From positions 62,001-126,000 of the forward strand of contig NZ_BJEQ01000006.1 of NCBI RefSeq assembly GCF_005405585.1: a DNA stretch of 64,000 nucleotides. Reading direction: 5' to 3'. This document shows, piece after piece, positions 38,312-47,459 of the stretch (the first letter of the stretch is position 1; each line of letters begins with the position of its first letter). The translations under genes and the position numbers were made by a program. The stretch is from Agarivorans sp. Toyoura001. Its GTDB lineage: Bacteria > Pseudomonadota > Gammaproteobacteria > Enterobacterales > Celerinatantimonadaceae. Under the pieces are notes generated by a model. That model did no database searches. It was not told the DNA's origin and saw only the letters and a program-made list of their open reading frames with translations.

Positions 38312-39306
38312 CTAAGGCTAGTGTCTTTTACCTTCTGGCAGCTAGTGTCACTCTAGTTGTCAGCGCTTATTCCCTGCTTAATTGGTTAGCCCCACGTAGT
38401 GATCAGCTCTTTGGGGATTATAGCGCTCGTTTAAATCGCGTCTTGAACATCAATATTACTGCCCCCCAAACAACCAGATCATTAACTCCATTTAGTTGGC
38501 GTGATTACCAACAACCAGAGCCAACGTTACAACTTTCTCTGTTAGACAGTGTCGGCTTAAAACAATGTGGCTTAGACCAGGTTATTTTTGATGGGAACTC
38601 CAGTTTAGGAAAACATGCTGCGGCGGATTACCAGCTAGTTTGGCACACTAAAATCATTCAAGGCTTAGCAGCATGTATTCAAGACAAGCAACTAGAACCA
38701 AAGCTTGAAGAGACGCTAACAGTCATTCTCAATAAAAAAATACAATCGCTGGATCTATATTGGGGCAACTATTTAGTTAACGAGCAAAGCTTACGTTACT
38801 TGTGGCAGAACGATCACGCGCTACGCCAACATCCCTACTCTGCTTATCAATCCCTAGCCAACAATTTGAGTTACTTAAACAAGTTACATCAACAACTCAT
38901 AAAAGATCAGAACCTCGACCATGAAGGACTGTTGGCACTGAGTGAGTCGTTTGCTAAGGGACCTAGTATTTTTGCCTTGTTACAAGAAATGCAACGTTCT
39001 AGCTTGTGGCTCAACGAGGTTTCTACAGCATTAGAAAAGCGCGAGTTCAACTGTAAAAGTGACCGCAAAAACGGCATCGTTCTCAAAAATATTCTGCACA
39101 AAGTCTATATGGAAAAAGTACAACGCTACCTTGCTGAACTTGATCAAAGCGTTCGACTATTACTGCCGCCCTTAACGGCCCTTTACCACTCACAGAAAAG
39201 TTCGTTTTTGTTAATGACTACAAAAAAAATCCATTTAGATTTTCAAGAGAGTAATCGACAGCACGTTAAACAATGGCAATTGATTTTAGATATGTGTAAG
39301 GCTTAA
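38308..39306 (+). CDS. DUF3080-like exported protein
   Basis: A 332-residue protein with a hydrophobic N-terminus (VFYLLAASVTLVVSAYSLLNWL) that is a signal anchor or uncleaved signal, followed by a largely helical periplasmic domain with GLKQCGLDQVIFDGNSSLGK and a late cysteine pair. It resembles DUF3080 proteins of marine gammaproteobacteria, whose role is unknown. Its ATG overlaps the MATE stop, so it is co-translated with the pump; a functional link is only suggested by that. Confidence 0.55.
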   Translation: MTKASVFYLLAASVTLVVSAYSLLNWLAPRSDQLFGDYSARLNRVLNINITAPQTTRSLTPFSWRDYQQPEPTLQLSLLDSVGLKQCGLDQVIFDGNSSLGKHAAADYQLVWHTKIIQGLAACIQDKQLEPKLEETLTVILNKKIQSLDLYWGNYLVNEQSLRYLWQNDHALRQHPYSAYQSLANNLSYLNKLHQQLIKDQNLDHEGLLALSESFAKGPSIFALLQEMQRSSLWLNEVSTALEKREFNCKSDRKNGIVLKNILHKVYMEKVQRYLAELDQSVRLLLPPLTALYHSQKSSFLLMTTKKIHLDFQESNRQHVKQWQLILDMCKA

Positions 39307-39447
39307 CAAGTCTTACACATAAGCCTAAGCCGAGGCTTTAAAGCGATAAGGGTTCCATTTGCTTATGCTTATTCAGCCTTTTACGCCTCATTTAGTTAAA
39401 TTGTGCGCTGTAAAGGCCACTTATTGAGCAAACGAAATCTACAACTA

Positions 39448-39476
39448 TTGACTGACGATACGCTCTCCCCTAGTAT
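39448..39476 (+). promoter_or_regulatory. Promoter of tRNA-Val
   Basis: TTGACT at 39448-39453, a 17-base spacer and TAGTAT at 39471-39476 make a sigma-70 promoter about 60 bases before the tRNA. A C-rich stretch lies within the spacer. Assignment is by consensus only. Confidence 0.45.
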
Positions 39477-39538
39477 TGCACTCGCTGTAAAGCAGAGCGG
39501 CTTTCAAATCACTCTCAATTACAGCCAACACCTAAGAT

Positions 39539-39615
39539 ATTCGCGTAGCTCAGTTGGTTAGAGCACTACCTTGACATGGTAGGGGTCGGTGGTTCAAATC
39601 CACTCGCGAATACCA
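39539..39615 (+). tRNA. tRNA-Val (anticodon GAC)
   Basis: A complete cloverleaf of 77 bases including encoded CCA. The acceptor stem ATTCGCG pairs with CGCGAAT. The anticodon stem CTACC/GGTAG encloses the loop TTGACAT with GAC at 39573-39575, which reads GUC and GUU. The T-loop is GGTTCAAATCC. It stands alone between the DUF3080-like gene and katA. Confidence 0.95.
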
Positions 39616-39751
39616 CTTCTCCAAGCATCAATTTTCTTACTCTTTAACTTCCCTAAGCCAGCAGATTATTCGTTTGCGCTTTGATCTATTGTTAATGCCC
39701 CTATCCAGCGGCACTTCACTTATCTCTTAAACTTTTTTACCTTGAACGTCT

Positions 39752-39795
39752 TTGATTTAAATCAATAAAACCCGCTCCGTAAAACACGTTATATA
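39752..39795 (+). promoter_or_regulatory. FNR-type class II promoter upstream of katA
   Basis: TTGAT-TTAA-ATCAA at 39752-39765 is a perfect FNR box. A -10-like TATATA at 39790-39795 lies where a class II FNR promoter needs it, giving a start near 39801 with the box centred close to -42. This would link a catalase to low-oxygen control, which is unusual. Inference from sequence only. Confidence 0.6.
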
Positions 39796-39798
39796 AGA

Positions 39799-39825
39799 AC
39801 ATATATTTGTCACACAAATATATGT
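39799..39825. repeat. Perfect 27-bp palindrome at the katA start site
   Basis: ACATATATTTGT and ACAAATATATGT are perfect inverted arms of 12 bp around CAC. The palindrome begins at the predicted transcription start, so a dimeric repressor bound here would block transcription. No T-run follows, so it is not a terminator. Confidence 0.6.
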
Positions 39826-39953
39826 AAATCTATGTAAATGACATTGTAGAGCCCTGCCTGAGTCGCTTAAAAAAGAACTACAGTCCATACTCTTTTAGGA
39901 CTTAATTAGATTCAATTTTTCTGGACTACATTGTCACCATAGAAGGTATCAAC

Positions 39954-41405
39954 ATGAGTAAAAAGTTAACTACAGCCGCCGGCTGTCCGGTTGCTCATAA
40001 CCAGAACGTAGAAACTGCTGGAAAGAGAGGGCCACAACTGCTTCAAGATGTTTGGTTTTTAGAAAAACTGGCGCATTTTGATCGTGAAGTTATACCAGAG
40101 CGACGCATGCACGCTAAGGGTTCTGGTGCTTACGGCACGTTTACAGTGACTCATGATATTACTCAGTACACAAAAGCTAAGTTGTTCTCCGAAGTAGGTA
40201 AAAAAACTGAGCTGTTTACACGCTTTACAACCGTAGCGGGTGAACGCGGTGCAGCCGACGCCGAACGAGATATTCGCGGCTTTGCCATTAAGTTTTATAC
40301 CGAAGAAGGCAACTGGGATTTAGTGGGTAACAATACGCCAGTATTTTTTCTACGTGACCCACTAAAATTTCCAGATCTAAATCATGCAGTTAAGCGCGAC
40401 CCAAGAACCAATATGCGTAGTGCTAAAAACAACTGGGATTTTTGGACCTCGTTACCTGAAGCGCTTCACCAAATAACCATCGTAATGAGTGATCGCGGCA
40501 TCCCCGCTACCTACCGCCACATGCATGGTTTCGGTAGTCATACCTTTAGTTTAATCAACAGTAACAATGAGCGTTTCTGGGTTAAGTTCCACTTTAAATC
40601 ACAACAAGGCATTGAAAACTTATCAGACGCCGAAGCGGAAACCTTAATAGGAAAAGATAGAGAAAGTCACCATAGAGACTTACTTGAAAGTATCGATAAC
40701 AAAGCCTTTCCAAAGTGGACCTTAAAAATTCAAGTGATGCCAGAAGATGACGCGGCTAAGGTACCTTACAATCCGTTCGACTTAACAAAAATTTGGCCAC
40801 ACAAAGACTATCCGCTGATTGAAGTTGGCGAATTAGAGCTTAACCGAAACCCTGAGAACTTCTTTGCAGAAGTAGAACAATCGGCATTTAATCCAGCAAG
40901 CGTAGTACCTGGCATCAGCTTTTCTCCGGATAAGATGTTACAAGGTCGATTGTTTTCCTACGGTGATGCACAGCGCTACCGTTTAGGGGTTAATCATCAC
41001 AGCATTCCGGTAAACGCGCCTCGTTGTCCGGTACATAGTTACCATCGAGATGGTGCCATGCGCGTTGATGGCAATCACGGCGGTACGCTGGGTTATGAAC
41101 CCAATGATCAGGGCGAATGGGCAGAGCAGCCTGATTTTTCAGAGCCGCCGCTACGCCTAGGTGGTGCAGCAGCACACTGGGACCATCGAGAAGATGATGA
41201 CTACTTTAGCCAGCCGGGGGATTTGTTCCGCTTAATGTCGGCTGACAAACAAGCTATTTTGTTTGATAACACCGCAAGAAACTTAGGTGGCGTGCCTAAA
41301 GAAATCCAATTGCGCCATTTAAAACACTGTTACTTAGCCGACCCAGCGTATGCCAAGGGAATTGCTGAACTATTAGAGATAGCAGAGAGCGAATACCAAC
41401 AATAA
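39954..41405 (+). CDS. katA: Monofunctional haem catalase
   Basis: A 483-residue small-subunit catalase that splits hydrogen peroxide. The catalytic His is H53 in [12 protein letters not shown], the Asn is near 126 in [14 protein letters not shown], and the proximal haem Tyr is Y336 in [12 protein letters not shown]. Length and the lack of a signal peptide or extra C-terminal domain place it in the clade 3, cytoplasmic, NADPH-binding group. The upstream region has an FNR box and a long palindrome; I see no obvious OxyR pattern. katA is used for the family type. Confidence 0.93.
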   Translation: MSKKLTTAAGCPVAHNQNVETAGKRGPQLLQDVWFLEKLAHFDREVIPERRMHAKGSGAYGTFTVTHDITQYTKAKLFSEVGKKTELFTRFTTVAGERGAADAERDIRGFAIKFYTEEGNWDLVGNNTPVFFLRDPLKFPDLNHAVKRDPRTNMRSAKNNWDFWTSLPEALHQITIVMSDRGIPATYRHMHGFGSHTFSLINSNNERFWVKFHFKSQQGIENLSDAEAETLIGKDRESHHRDLLESIDNKAFPKWTLKIQVMPEDDAAKVPYNPFDLTKIWPHKDYPLIEVGELELNRNPENFFAEVEQSAFNPASVVPGISFSPDKMLQGRLFSYGDAQRYRLGVNHHSIPVNAPRCPVHSYHRDGAMRVDGNHGGTLGYEPNDQGEWAEQPDFSEPPLRLGGAAAHWDHREDDDYFSQPGDLFRLMSADKQAILFDNTARNLGGVPKEIQLRHLKHCYLADPAYAKGIAELLEIAESEYQQ

Positions 41406-41415
41406 GCCTAAAAAT

Positions 41416-41443
41416 CTCATAGTAACCGAGGGGTTACTATGAG
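41416..41443 (+). terminator. Hairpin after katA
   Basis: CTCATAGTAACC pairs perfectly with GGTTACTATGAG around GAGG, 11 bases after the katA stop. There is no T-run, so it may stabilise the mRNA end rather than terminate efficiently. Confidence 0.5.
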
Positions 41444-41691
41444 TACCCTAGCCTTAATTCTTTTTAGTGTTTAAATGCTTACCGCAAGCAATGGTTAGAA
41501 CATTTTAGTCATAGGCTTGATTTGCATCTTCCAACATCCTCATTTAGTGCTGTTGACCCCGCCTTTGCCTGTTCTGGTTTACTACGCTGGCTTACTGTAT
41601 CTAAAAAATTAATCTACTAGTTGCCTTTCTCATCCATTCAGGCAATGTCTTTAGCATAAATGCAAGGTTTAAGAGACAACTGCGGAATAGT

Positions 41692-41730
41692 GTAAAGGTA
41701 AAGCTTTGCATTTCTTTACATTCGCTTTAC
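41692..41730. repeat. Two GTAAAG and two CTTTAC half-sites before the RND operon
   Basis: GTAAAG occurs at 41692-41697 and 41698-41703; its complement CTTTAC occurs at 41714-41719 and 41725-41730. The symmetric arrangement about 60 bases before the first RND gene looks like an operator for a dimeric regulator. No regulator gene lies next to it. Confidence 0.45.
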
Positions 41731-41788
41731 GCCAGCTGAAACAACAAAACGGTAAAATGGGGTTCCTTTCTATGCTGTATGGATTCTC

Positions 41789-42901
41789 ATGTATTTACGT
41801 TTTGTGGTACCGCCAGTTCTAATCGTTAGCATGCTGGCGTTAATTTTTATCAACCAGCAATCTAATTCGAATAATGCACCTCGTCGAGCCGCACCTACGC
41901 TAGTCACAACAGAAGACGTACAACAGCATAGTTTGTCTCAAGAACTCAGCTTGATTGGAACCTTAAGTGCACGACAATCAGTATCGATAGCTGCCGAGGT
42001 AACCGGCAAAATCGAAAAAATTAACGTAAGTTCAAATCAACGGGTTAAACAAGGCGAGGTACTCATAGAGCTAAATAGTATTAAAGCTAAAGCACTATTA
42101 GATGAAGCTAAAGCCTACTTAGCCGATGAACAGCGTAAGCTACACGAATTTGAGCAACTGCTAAAACGTAAAGCCGTTTCGCAAACTAGCTTTGACGCCC
42201 AACTCGCTAGCGTGATCATCGCCAAAGCACGGTTAACATCAGCACAGTCAGACTTAGATGATCACAACTTAACCGCTCCCTTCTCTGGTGTGATCGGCTT
42301 AGTAGATATAAGCAAAGGCGCTTTAGTGAGTGCGAATCAAAGCCTATTAAACTTAGATAACCTACAAGACCTGCAGCTAGATTTAAACGTACCAGACCAG
42401 TACTTGTCTCTATTAGAAAAGGGCATGAGTATTCAAGCCTCTACACCTGCATGGTCTCAGCAAAATTTTACTGGCAGCATCGATGTTATCGACCCAAGGG
42501 TAGACAGCGATACGCTGAATCTTAAGGTTCGAGTCGCATTTGACAACACCAGTGACCAATTAAAGCCCGGCATGATGATGCGAGCAACGCTTACCTTACC
42601 ACCTGCTACCCAAGCGATGGTCCCGGTGCAAGCTATCGAGTATTCAGGCACTAAGCGCTACGTTTATGTGGTAGATGAGCAACACATTGCACATCGTACT
42701 GAAGTTCAACTCGGTGCACGTATTAACAATTTTGTACTCATCGACGAAGGTGTCAGCTTGCACGACAACATTGTTATACAAGGCTTGGTTAATATAAGAG
42801 ATGGAGCAAAGGTAAGAAACGTAGAGCAGCAAATCGCCAAGAATGAGAATGCTAAACCGTCTAGCGAATCGATAACTCATGATGAACAGGAAGCGATTTA
42901 A
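41789..42901 (+). CDS. RND efflux periplasmic adaptor (membrane fusion) protein
   Basis: A 370-residue adaptor with an N-terminal anchor (FVVPPVLIVSMLALIFI), a lipoyl/barrel-sandwich domain in two halves (QSVSIAAEVTGKIEKINVSS and LTAPFSGVIGLVDISKG), an alpha-hairpin between them and a C-terminal beta-barrel. It links the inner-membrane RND pump to an outer-membrane channel. The gene ends in TAATG with the pump start. No outer-membrane factor gene is next to it. Confidence 0.92.
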   Translation: MYLRFVVPPVLIVSMLALIFINQQSNSNNAPRRAAPTLVTTEDVQQHSLSQELSLIGTLSARQSVSIAAEVTGKIEKINVSSNQRVKQGEVLIELNSIKAKALLDEAKAYLADEQRKLHEFEQLLKRKAVSQTSFDAQLASVIIAKARLTSAQSDLDDHNLTAPFSGVIGLVDISKGALVSANQSLLNLDNLQDLQLDLNVPDQYLSLLEKGMSIQASTPAWSQQNFTGSIDVIDPRVDSDTLNLKVRVAFDNTSDQLKPGMMMRATLTLPPATQAMVPVQAIEYSGTKRYVYVVDEQHIAHRTEVQLGARINNFVLIDEGVSLHDNIVIQGLVNIRDGAKVRNVEQQIAKNENAKPSSESITHDEQEAI

Positions 42902-45900
42902 TGTGGTTATCTGATGTTTCGGTTAAGCGCCCAGTAGTAGCAATTGTACTTAGCCTTTTACTGTGTGTATTCGGTCTAGTATCGTTTAGCCAATTGGCAG
43001 TTCGGGAAATGCCAGATGTAGAAAACCCGGTTGTTACCATTTCTACTGGCTATGAAGGCGTATCTGCCACCATTATCGATAGCCAAATTACCTCGGTTAT
43101 TGAAGACCAGCTGTCTGGCATAAGTGGTATTGACCAAATTGACTCTGTATCTCGAAACGGAATGTCGCGAGTCACCGTAACGTTTTTGCTTGGTTGGCCA
43201 TTAACCGAAGGCGTGAGCGATGTTCGTGACGCAGTGGAACGAGCCAAACGTAGTTTGCCAGACGACATTACCGACCCTGTAGTATCTAAGGATAACGGCT
43301 CGGGCGAAGCCTCGATATATATCAATTTAAACTCCAGCATAATGGATCGTACCGAGCTAACCGATTATGCAGAACGGGTATTGATTGACCGCTTTAACTT
43401 AATTAGCGGTGTGAGTTCGGTGGATTTAACCGGCGCACTTTATAAGGTAATGTACGTAAAACTCGACCCTACCCTTATGGCTGGTCGACAAGTCACACCA
43501 AGTGACATTGTCGCGGCGCTTAATCGTGAGAACTTAGAGCTACCCGGCGGCGAAATTCGTAACGACACCACGGTAATGTCGGTGCGAACAGAACGCTTAT
43601 ACGCTGAACCAGAGGACTTTGATTACTTACGGATCCGCACCAGCGAAGACGGAACACACGTTTATCTGAAAGACGTAGCCAGTGTCTTTATCGGTGCAGA
43701 GAATGAGAACTCCACCTTTAAAAGTGACGGTATATTAAACCTAAGCCTGGGCATCGTTACTCAATTAGATGCCAACCCTTTAGAAGTGGCCACTAAAGTC
43801 ACTGAAGAAGTAGAACGACTACAACGCTTTGTGCCAGACGGAACAGAGCTTAAGGTAGACTACGATTCAACGGTGTTTATTGACCAGGCGATAGACGAAG
43901 TTTACCAAACCCTCATGATCACAGGTGCGCTTGTGGTGCTGGTTCTTTATATATTCCTAGGCCAAGCAAAAATCACCATTATCCCGGCAATTACTGTACC
44001 GGTGTCGTTAATTGCTGCGTTTATTGCCGCACAAAGTTTTGGCTTTTCCATTAATCTCATTACCTTAATGGCACTCATTTTAGCGATTGGCTTGGTAGTG
44101 GATGACGCCATTGTGGTGGTGGAAAACATCTACCACCACATAGAGCAAGGTACCCCACCCTTGTTGGCAGCTTATCGAGGAACACGCGAGGTAGGTTTTG
44201 CCGTAATTGCTACAACCCTTGTTTTGGTGATGGTTTTTCTACCTATCGCTTATATGGATGGAATGGTAGGTAAAATGTTCACCGAATTTTCGGTGCTGTT
44301 ATCGGTAGCGGTTATTTTTTCTTCGCTAATCGCATTAACTCTCACGCCCGTGCTCAGTAGCAAACTATTAAGCTTAAATGCTAAACCAAGCCGCATCAGT
44401 GCCTATATGGATAGAGCCTTTGCAAAACTGATCCCAGCTTATCAAAGGTTATTACGAAAAATCATAGCCACTCGCACTGCTGGCCCCACTGCCATTGTGT
44501 TGTGTGTGCTAGGTAGTATCGCTTTTATGCAAGGAATTCCGTCGCAACTTGCACCGGTAGAAGACCGAGGCGTGGTGTTTATTATGGTAAAAGGTGCTGA
44601 AGGCACCAGCTACGACCGCATGACCAAAAACATTGACCAAGTCGAGCAGCAAATCATGCCTTTGGTCGGCCAAGGCTTGATTAAATCCTTTAATATGCAA
44701 ACCCCCGCTTTTGGTGGACGGGCGGGAGATAACACGGCTTTTATTATTGTGCAGTTAGAAGACTGGGCTGAGCGAGAGCAAAACGCAGGTGACGTGGTGA
44801 ATCTAATGCGTAAAACCTTATCCAACATTGCTGATATCTCGATACGGCCTATGCAGCCAGGGTTTAGAGGTAAATCTGACGATCCGATACAGTTTGTATT
44901 GGCCGGTTCTAGCTTTGAAGAATTAAATCATTGGGGACAGGTGATTTTAGAACACGCCGAGTCTCATCCAATAATTAGCACAATAGACATTAACTATTCA
45001 GAAAAAACACCAGAACTTATTGTGAAGATTGATCGCCAACGTGCCGCTGAACTGGGCGTAAGTGTAAGCGAAATATCAGACACCTTAGAAATAATGCTGG
45101 GCGGTCGCAGTGAAACGACCTTTGTAGATCGTGGCGAAGAATACGACGTTTACTTACGTGGCGGCGAAGAAGGCTTTAACAGCGCGACAGATCTCAGCAA
45201 AATTTACTTACGTGCAGCTAACGGCAGCTTAATTACCTTAGACAGCGTAACGCAACTAGAAGAAGTGGCTTCAGCCAGTAGACTTAGTCGTTTAAACAAA
45301 CAACGCGCGGTGACTATTTCAGGTACGGTTAATCAAGGTTATACCCTAGGTGAGGCCTTAGATTATTTAGAACAACTTGCAATAGATGAACTGCCTAGCG
45401 ACATTTCTATCGATTTTAGCGGCGAATCAAAAGACTACAAAGAAAACCAAAGCAGTACCCTAATCATATTTGCATTAGCGCTGTTGGTTGCCTATTTGGT
45501 ATTAGCCGCCCAATTTGAAAGCTTTATCAACCCTATGGTGGTAATGCTAACGGTACCCATGGGCGTATTTGGTGGCTTAGCAGGCATGTACTTCATGAGC
45601 GAAAGCCTGAACATTTACAGTCAAATCGCGATGATTATGCTAATAGGCATGGTGACCAAAAACGGCATTTTAATTGTTGAGTATGCCAACCAACTTCGCG
45701 ACCGCGGCATCGAGTTTAACCAAGCGATTGTAGAAGCAGCATCGCGACGCTTACGCCCTATTATGATGACTGCGTTTACTACCGTAGCTGGCGCGGTACC
45801 GCTAATTATCTCTACTGGTGCTGGGGCCGAAAGTCGAATTTCAGTAGGCACAGTGGTGTTATTTGGTATGGCCTTCGCTTCGGTAGTTAGCTTGTTGGTT

Positions 45901-46005
45901 ATACCCGCGATGTATCAACTGCTGGCTCGCTCAACCCATTCGCCAGGGCATGTTACTCAGCTATTAGAACAAGAAATAGCAAACTATCAGACTAGCCAAC
46001 CATAG
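42901..46005 (+). CDS. RND multidrug efflux pump, inner-membrane subunit
   Basis: A 1034-residue AcrB/MexB-type pump. SDVSVKRPVVAIVLSLLL starts the first span, LAIGLVVDDAIVVVENIYHH in span 4 has the proton-relay Asp pair, and AQFESFINPMVVMLTVPMG and MLIGMVTKNGILIVEYANQL mark the second half. The large periplasmic loops carry drug-binding porter domains. It resembles the VexK/MexF-like group more than heavy-metal pumps. The substrate cannot be told from sequence. A strong terminator follows. Confidence 0.94.
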   Translation: MWLSDVSVKRPVVAIVLSLLLCVFGLVSFSQLAVREMPDVENPVVTISTGYEGVSATIIDSQITSVIEDQLSGISGIDQIDSVSRNGMSRVTVTFLLGWPLTEGVSDVRDAVERAKRSLPDDITDPVVSKDNGSGEASIYINLNSSIMDRTELTDYAERVLIDRFNLISGVSSVDLTGALYKVMYVKLDPTLMAGRQVTPSDIVAALNRENLELPGGEIRNDTTVMSVRTERLYAEPEDFDYLRIRTSEDGTHVYLKDVASVFIGAENENSTFKSDGILNLSLGIVTQLDANPLEVATKVTEEVERLQRFVPDGTELKVDYDSTVFIDQAIDEVYQTLMITGALVVLVLYIFLGQAKITIIPAITVPVSLIAAFIAAQSFGFSINLITLMALILAIGLVVDDAIVVVENIYHHIEQGTPPLLAAYRGTREVGFAVIATTLVLVMVFLPIAYMDGMVGKMFTEFSVLLSVAVIFSSLIALTLTPVLSSKLLSLNAKPSRISAYMDRAFAKLIPAYQRLLRKIIATRTAGPTAIVLCVLGSIAFMQGIPSQLAPVEDRGVVFIMVKGAEGTSYDRMTKNIDQVEQQIMPLVGQGLIKSFNMQTPAFGGRAGDNTAFIIVQLEDWAEREQNAGDVVNLMRKTLSNIADISIRPMQPGFRGKSDDPIQFVLAGSSFEELNHWGQVILEHAESHPIISTIDINYSEKTPELIVKIDRQRAAELGVSVSEISDTLEIMLGGRSETTFVDRGEEYDVYLRGGEEGFNSATDLSKIYLRAANGSLITLDSVTQLEEVASASRLSRLNKQRAVTISGTVNQGYTLGEALDYLEQLAIDELPSDISIDFSGESKDYKENQSSTLIIFALALLVAYLVLAAQFESFINPMVVMLTVPMGVFGGLAGMYFMSESLNIYSQIAMIMLIGMVTKNGILIVEYANQLRDRGIEFNQAIVEAASRRLRPIMMTAFTTVAGAVPLIISTGAGAESRISVGTVVLFGMAFASVVSLLVIPAMYQLLARSTHSPGHVTQLLEQEIANYQTSQP

Positions 46006-46018
46006 TGAATAGGCAATT

Positions 46019-46049
46019 AGGCCAATGCCAGATGGCATTGGCCTTTTTT
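46019..46049 (+). terminator. Terminator after the RND operon
   Basis: AGGCCAATGCC pairs perfectly with GGCATTGGCCT around AGAT, followed by six T. It lies at the convergent end with modC. Confidence 0.9.
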
Positions 46050-46761
46050 ATACGGCTTTTAGATAATGCTGAGTAACCGCAGGTTCTATGTTTAGCTGAA
46101 AATTGCTCACATAAGCTTGACTCACCACTTGGCCTTTTTCTAACAAAATCATGTAATCGGCCAGTTGTTTCACTTCCTCTATGTCATGACTAACGTAAAC
46201 AACTGGTATCGATAATTGCCGATGTAATTGCTCTAGATAAGGAATGATCTCTTGCTTAAGTTTTGCGTCTAGCGCTGATAAGGGCTCGTCCATGAGTAAC
46301 AATTTTGGTGAGCTTAATAGCGCTCTTGCAATGGCAACACGTTGCCTCTCTCCACCAGATAAAGAAGTAACTCGGCGTTTAAGTAAGTGAGAAATACTAA
46401 GTAACTCACAGGTATCACTAATGCTTACTTGGCGTTTATCCGGCTGCACTAAGCGATAACCAAATAGCAGGTTTTTCTCTACATTTAAATGAGGAAACAA
46501 GCTCGCTTCTTGAAACACATAGCCAATTTCACGTTGATAACAATCAAGCCAAATGTTGTTTTTATCATCTTGCCACACCTCTCCGTTAAGCGAAAAATAA
46601 CCACCTGCGAAACGGTCTAAGCCCGCCATTGCTCTTAAACAAGAGGTTTTTCCTGAACCTGAGGGCCCAAACAGTACCGACACCCCGGAAGGCGGTAAGG
46701 TAATATCTATGTTTAAACTAAAATCACCTCGCTGCGAATCTAAAGATAACTCTAAGCACAT
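46048..46761 (-). CDS. modC: Molybdate ABC transporter ATPase, short form lacking the Mop domain
   Basis: ModC (237 residues) drives molybdate import. Walker A is GPSGSGKT near 33, the signature LSGGERQRVAIARALL near 134 and Walker B LLLMDEPLSALD near 157. ModC usually runs to about 350 residues with a C-terminal TOBE/Mop domain that binds molybdate; here the protein stops at the end of the ATPase domain. The start overlaps modB by 10 bases. It is the last gene of modEABC. Confidence 0.92.
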   Translation of the reverse strand: MCLELSLDSQRGDFSLNIDITLPPSGVSVLFGPSGSGKTSCLRAMAGLDRFAGGYFSLNGEVWQDDKNNIWLDCYQREIGYVFQEASLFPHLNVEKNLLFGYRLVQPDKRQVSISDTCELLSISHLLKRRVTSLSGGERQRVAIARALLSSPKLLLMDEPLSALDAKLKQEIIPYLEQLHRQLSIPVVYVSHDIEEVKQLADYMILLEKGQVVSQAYVSNFQLNIEPAVTQHYLKAV

Positions 46762-47432
46762 TGAGTAAGCCTCCTTTTGACGAAATCATTTAGGCTATAT
46801 ATCAGCAGTAAGGCAACAAAAGAAAACACCAACATGCCACCCGCTAACCAATGAGCTTGGCTGTATTCAAGCGCTTCTACGTGGTTATAAATATCAATCG
46901 ACATAACACGGGTTTCGCCGGCGATATTTCCGCCAATCATCAACACCACACCAAATTCACCGATGGTATGGCAGAAACCGAGAATAGCAGCGGCAAAAAA
47001 ACCTGGTCGAGCTAATGGAAATGCCACCTTCCAAAATACCCGGCTTGGGCTGGCTCGAAGCGTTTTTGCGACTTCCAATGGTCGTTTCCCTATTGCTTCA
47101 AAAGCATTTTGCATAGGTTGAACCACAAATGGCAAAGTATGCACCACACAGGCAATCACTATTCCAGTGAAAGTAAAAGGCAACGCTCCTATGCCAACAA
47201 ACTCAGACAATACGCCCAATGCGCCATTTGGCCCAAGCAATAACAATAAGTAAAAACCTAATACCGTTGGAGGAAGCACTAAAGGCAAAGCAAACATAGC
47301 GCCTACTATCGACTTATATGGAGACTGAGTTTGCGACATCCACCACGCTAGTGGAGTAGCCACGATTAACAAAATTAGCGTAACCACACTCGCGAGTTTA
47401 AGAGTAAGATAAACGACGACTAAATCAGGCAT
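46752..47432 (-). CDS. modB: Molybdate ABC transporter permease
   Basis: ModB (226 residues) is the membrane channel. About five spans are visible, with ALPLVLPPTVLGFYLLLLLGP and the ATPase-contact loop EVAKTLRASPSRVFWKVAFPLARPG near 140, and GEFGVVLMIGGNIAGETR after it, which is typical of ModB. It lies between modA and modC in the operon. Confidence 0.95.
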   Translation of the reverse strand: MPDLVVVYLTLKLASVVTLILLIVATPLAWWMSQTQSPYKSIVGAMFALPLVLPPTVLGFYLLLLLGPNGALGVLSEFVGIGALPFTFTGIVIACVVHTLPFVVQPMQNAFEAIGKRPLEVAKTLRASPSRVFWKVAFPLARPGFFAAAILGFCHTIGEFGVVLMIGGNIAGETRVMSIDIYNHVEALEYSQAHWLAGGMLVFSFVALLLIYSLNDFVKRRLTQCA

Positions 47433-47459
47433 ATAAAGCTCCTTTGCCTCAGCGGCTTG

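Larger units (their letters stand above)
39616..39953. other. 338-bp region upstream of katA
   Basis: The left half has no visible feature. The right half holds the FNR box at 39752, a -10-like TATATA, the 27-bp palindrome at 39799-39825 and a tandem TATGTAAATC/TATGTAAATG at 39821-39840. All appear to belong to katA control. Confidence 0.55.
41406..41788. other. 383-bp region between katA and the RND operon
   Basis: It contains the post-katA hairpin at 41416-41443 and, near the right end, a cluster of GTAAAG/CTTTAC half-sites at 41692-41730. The middle 250 bases show nothing recognisable. Confidence 0.5.
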
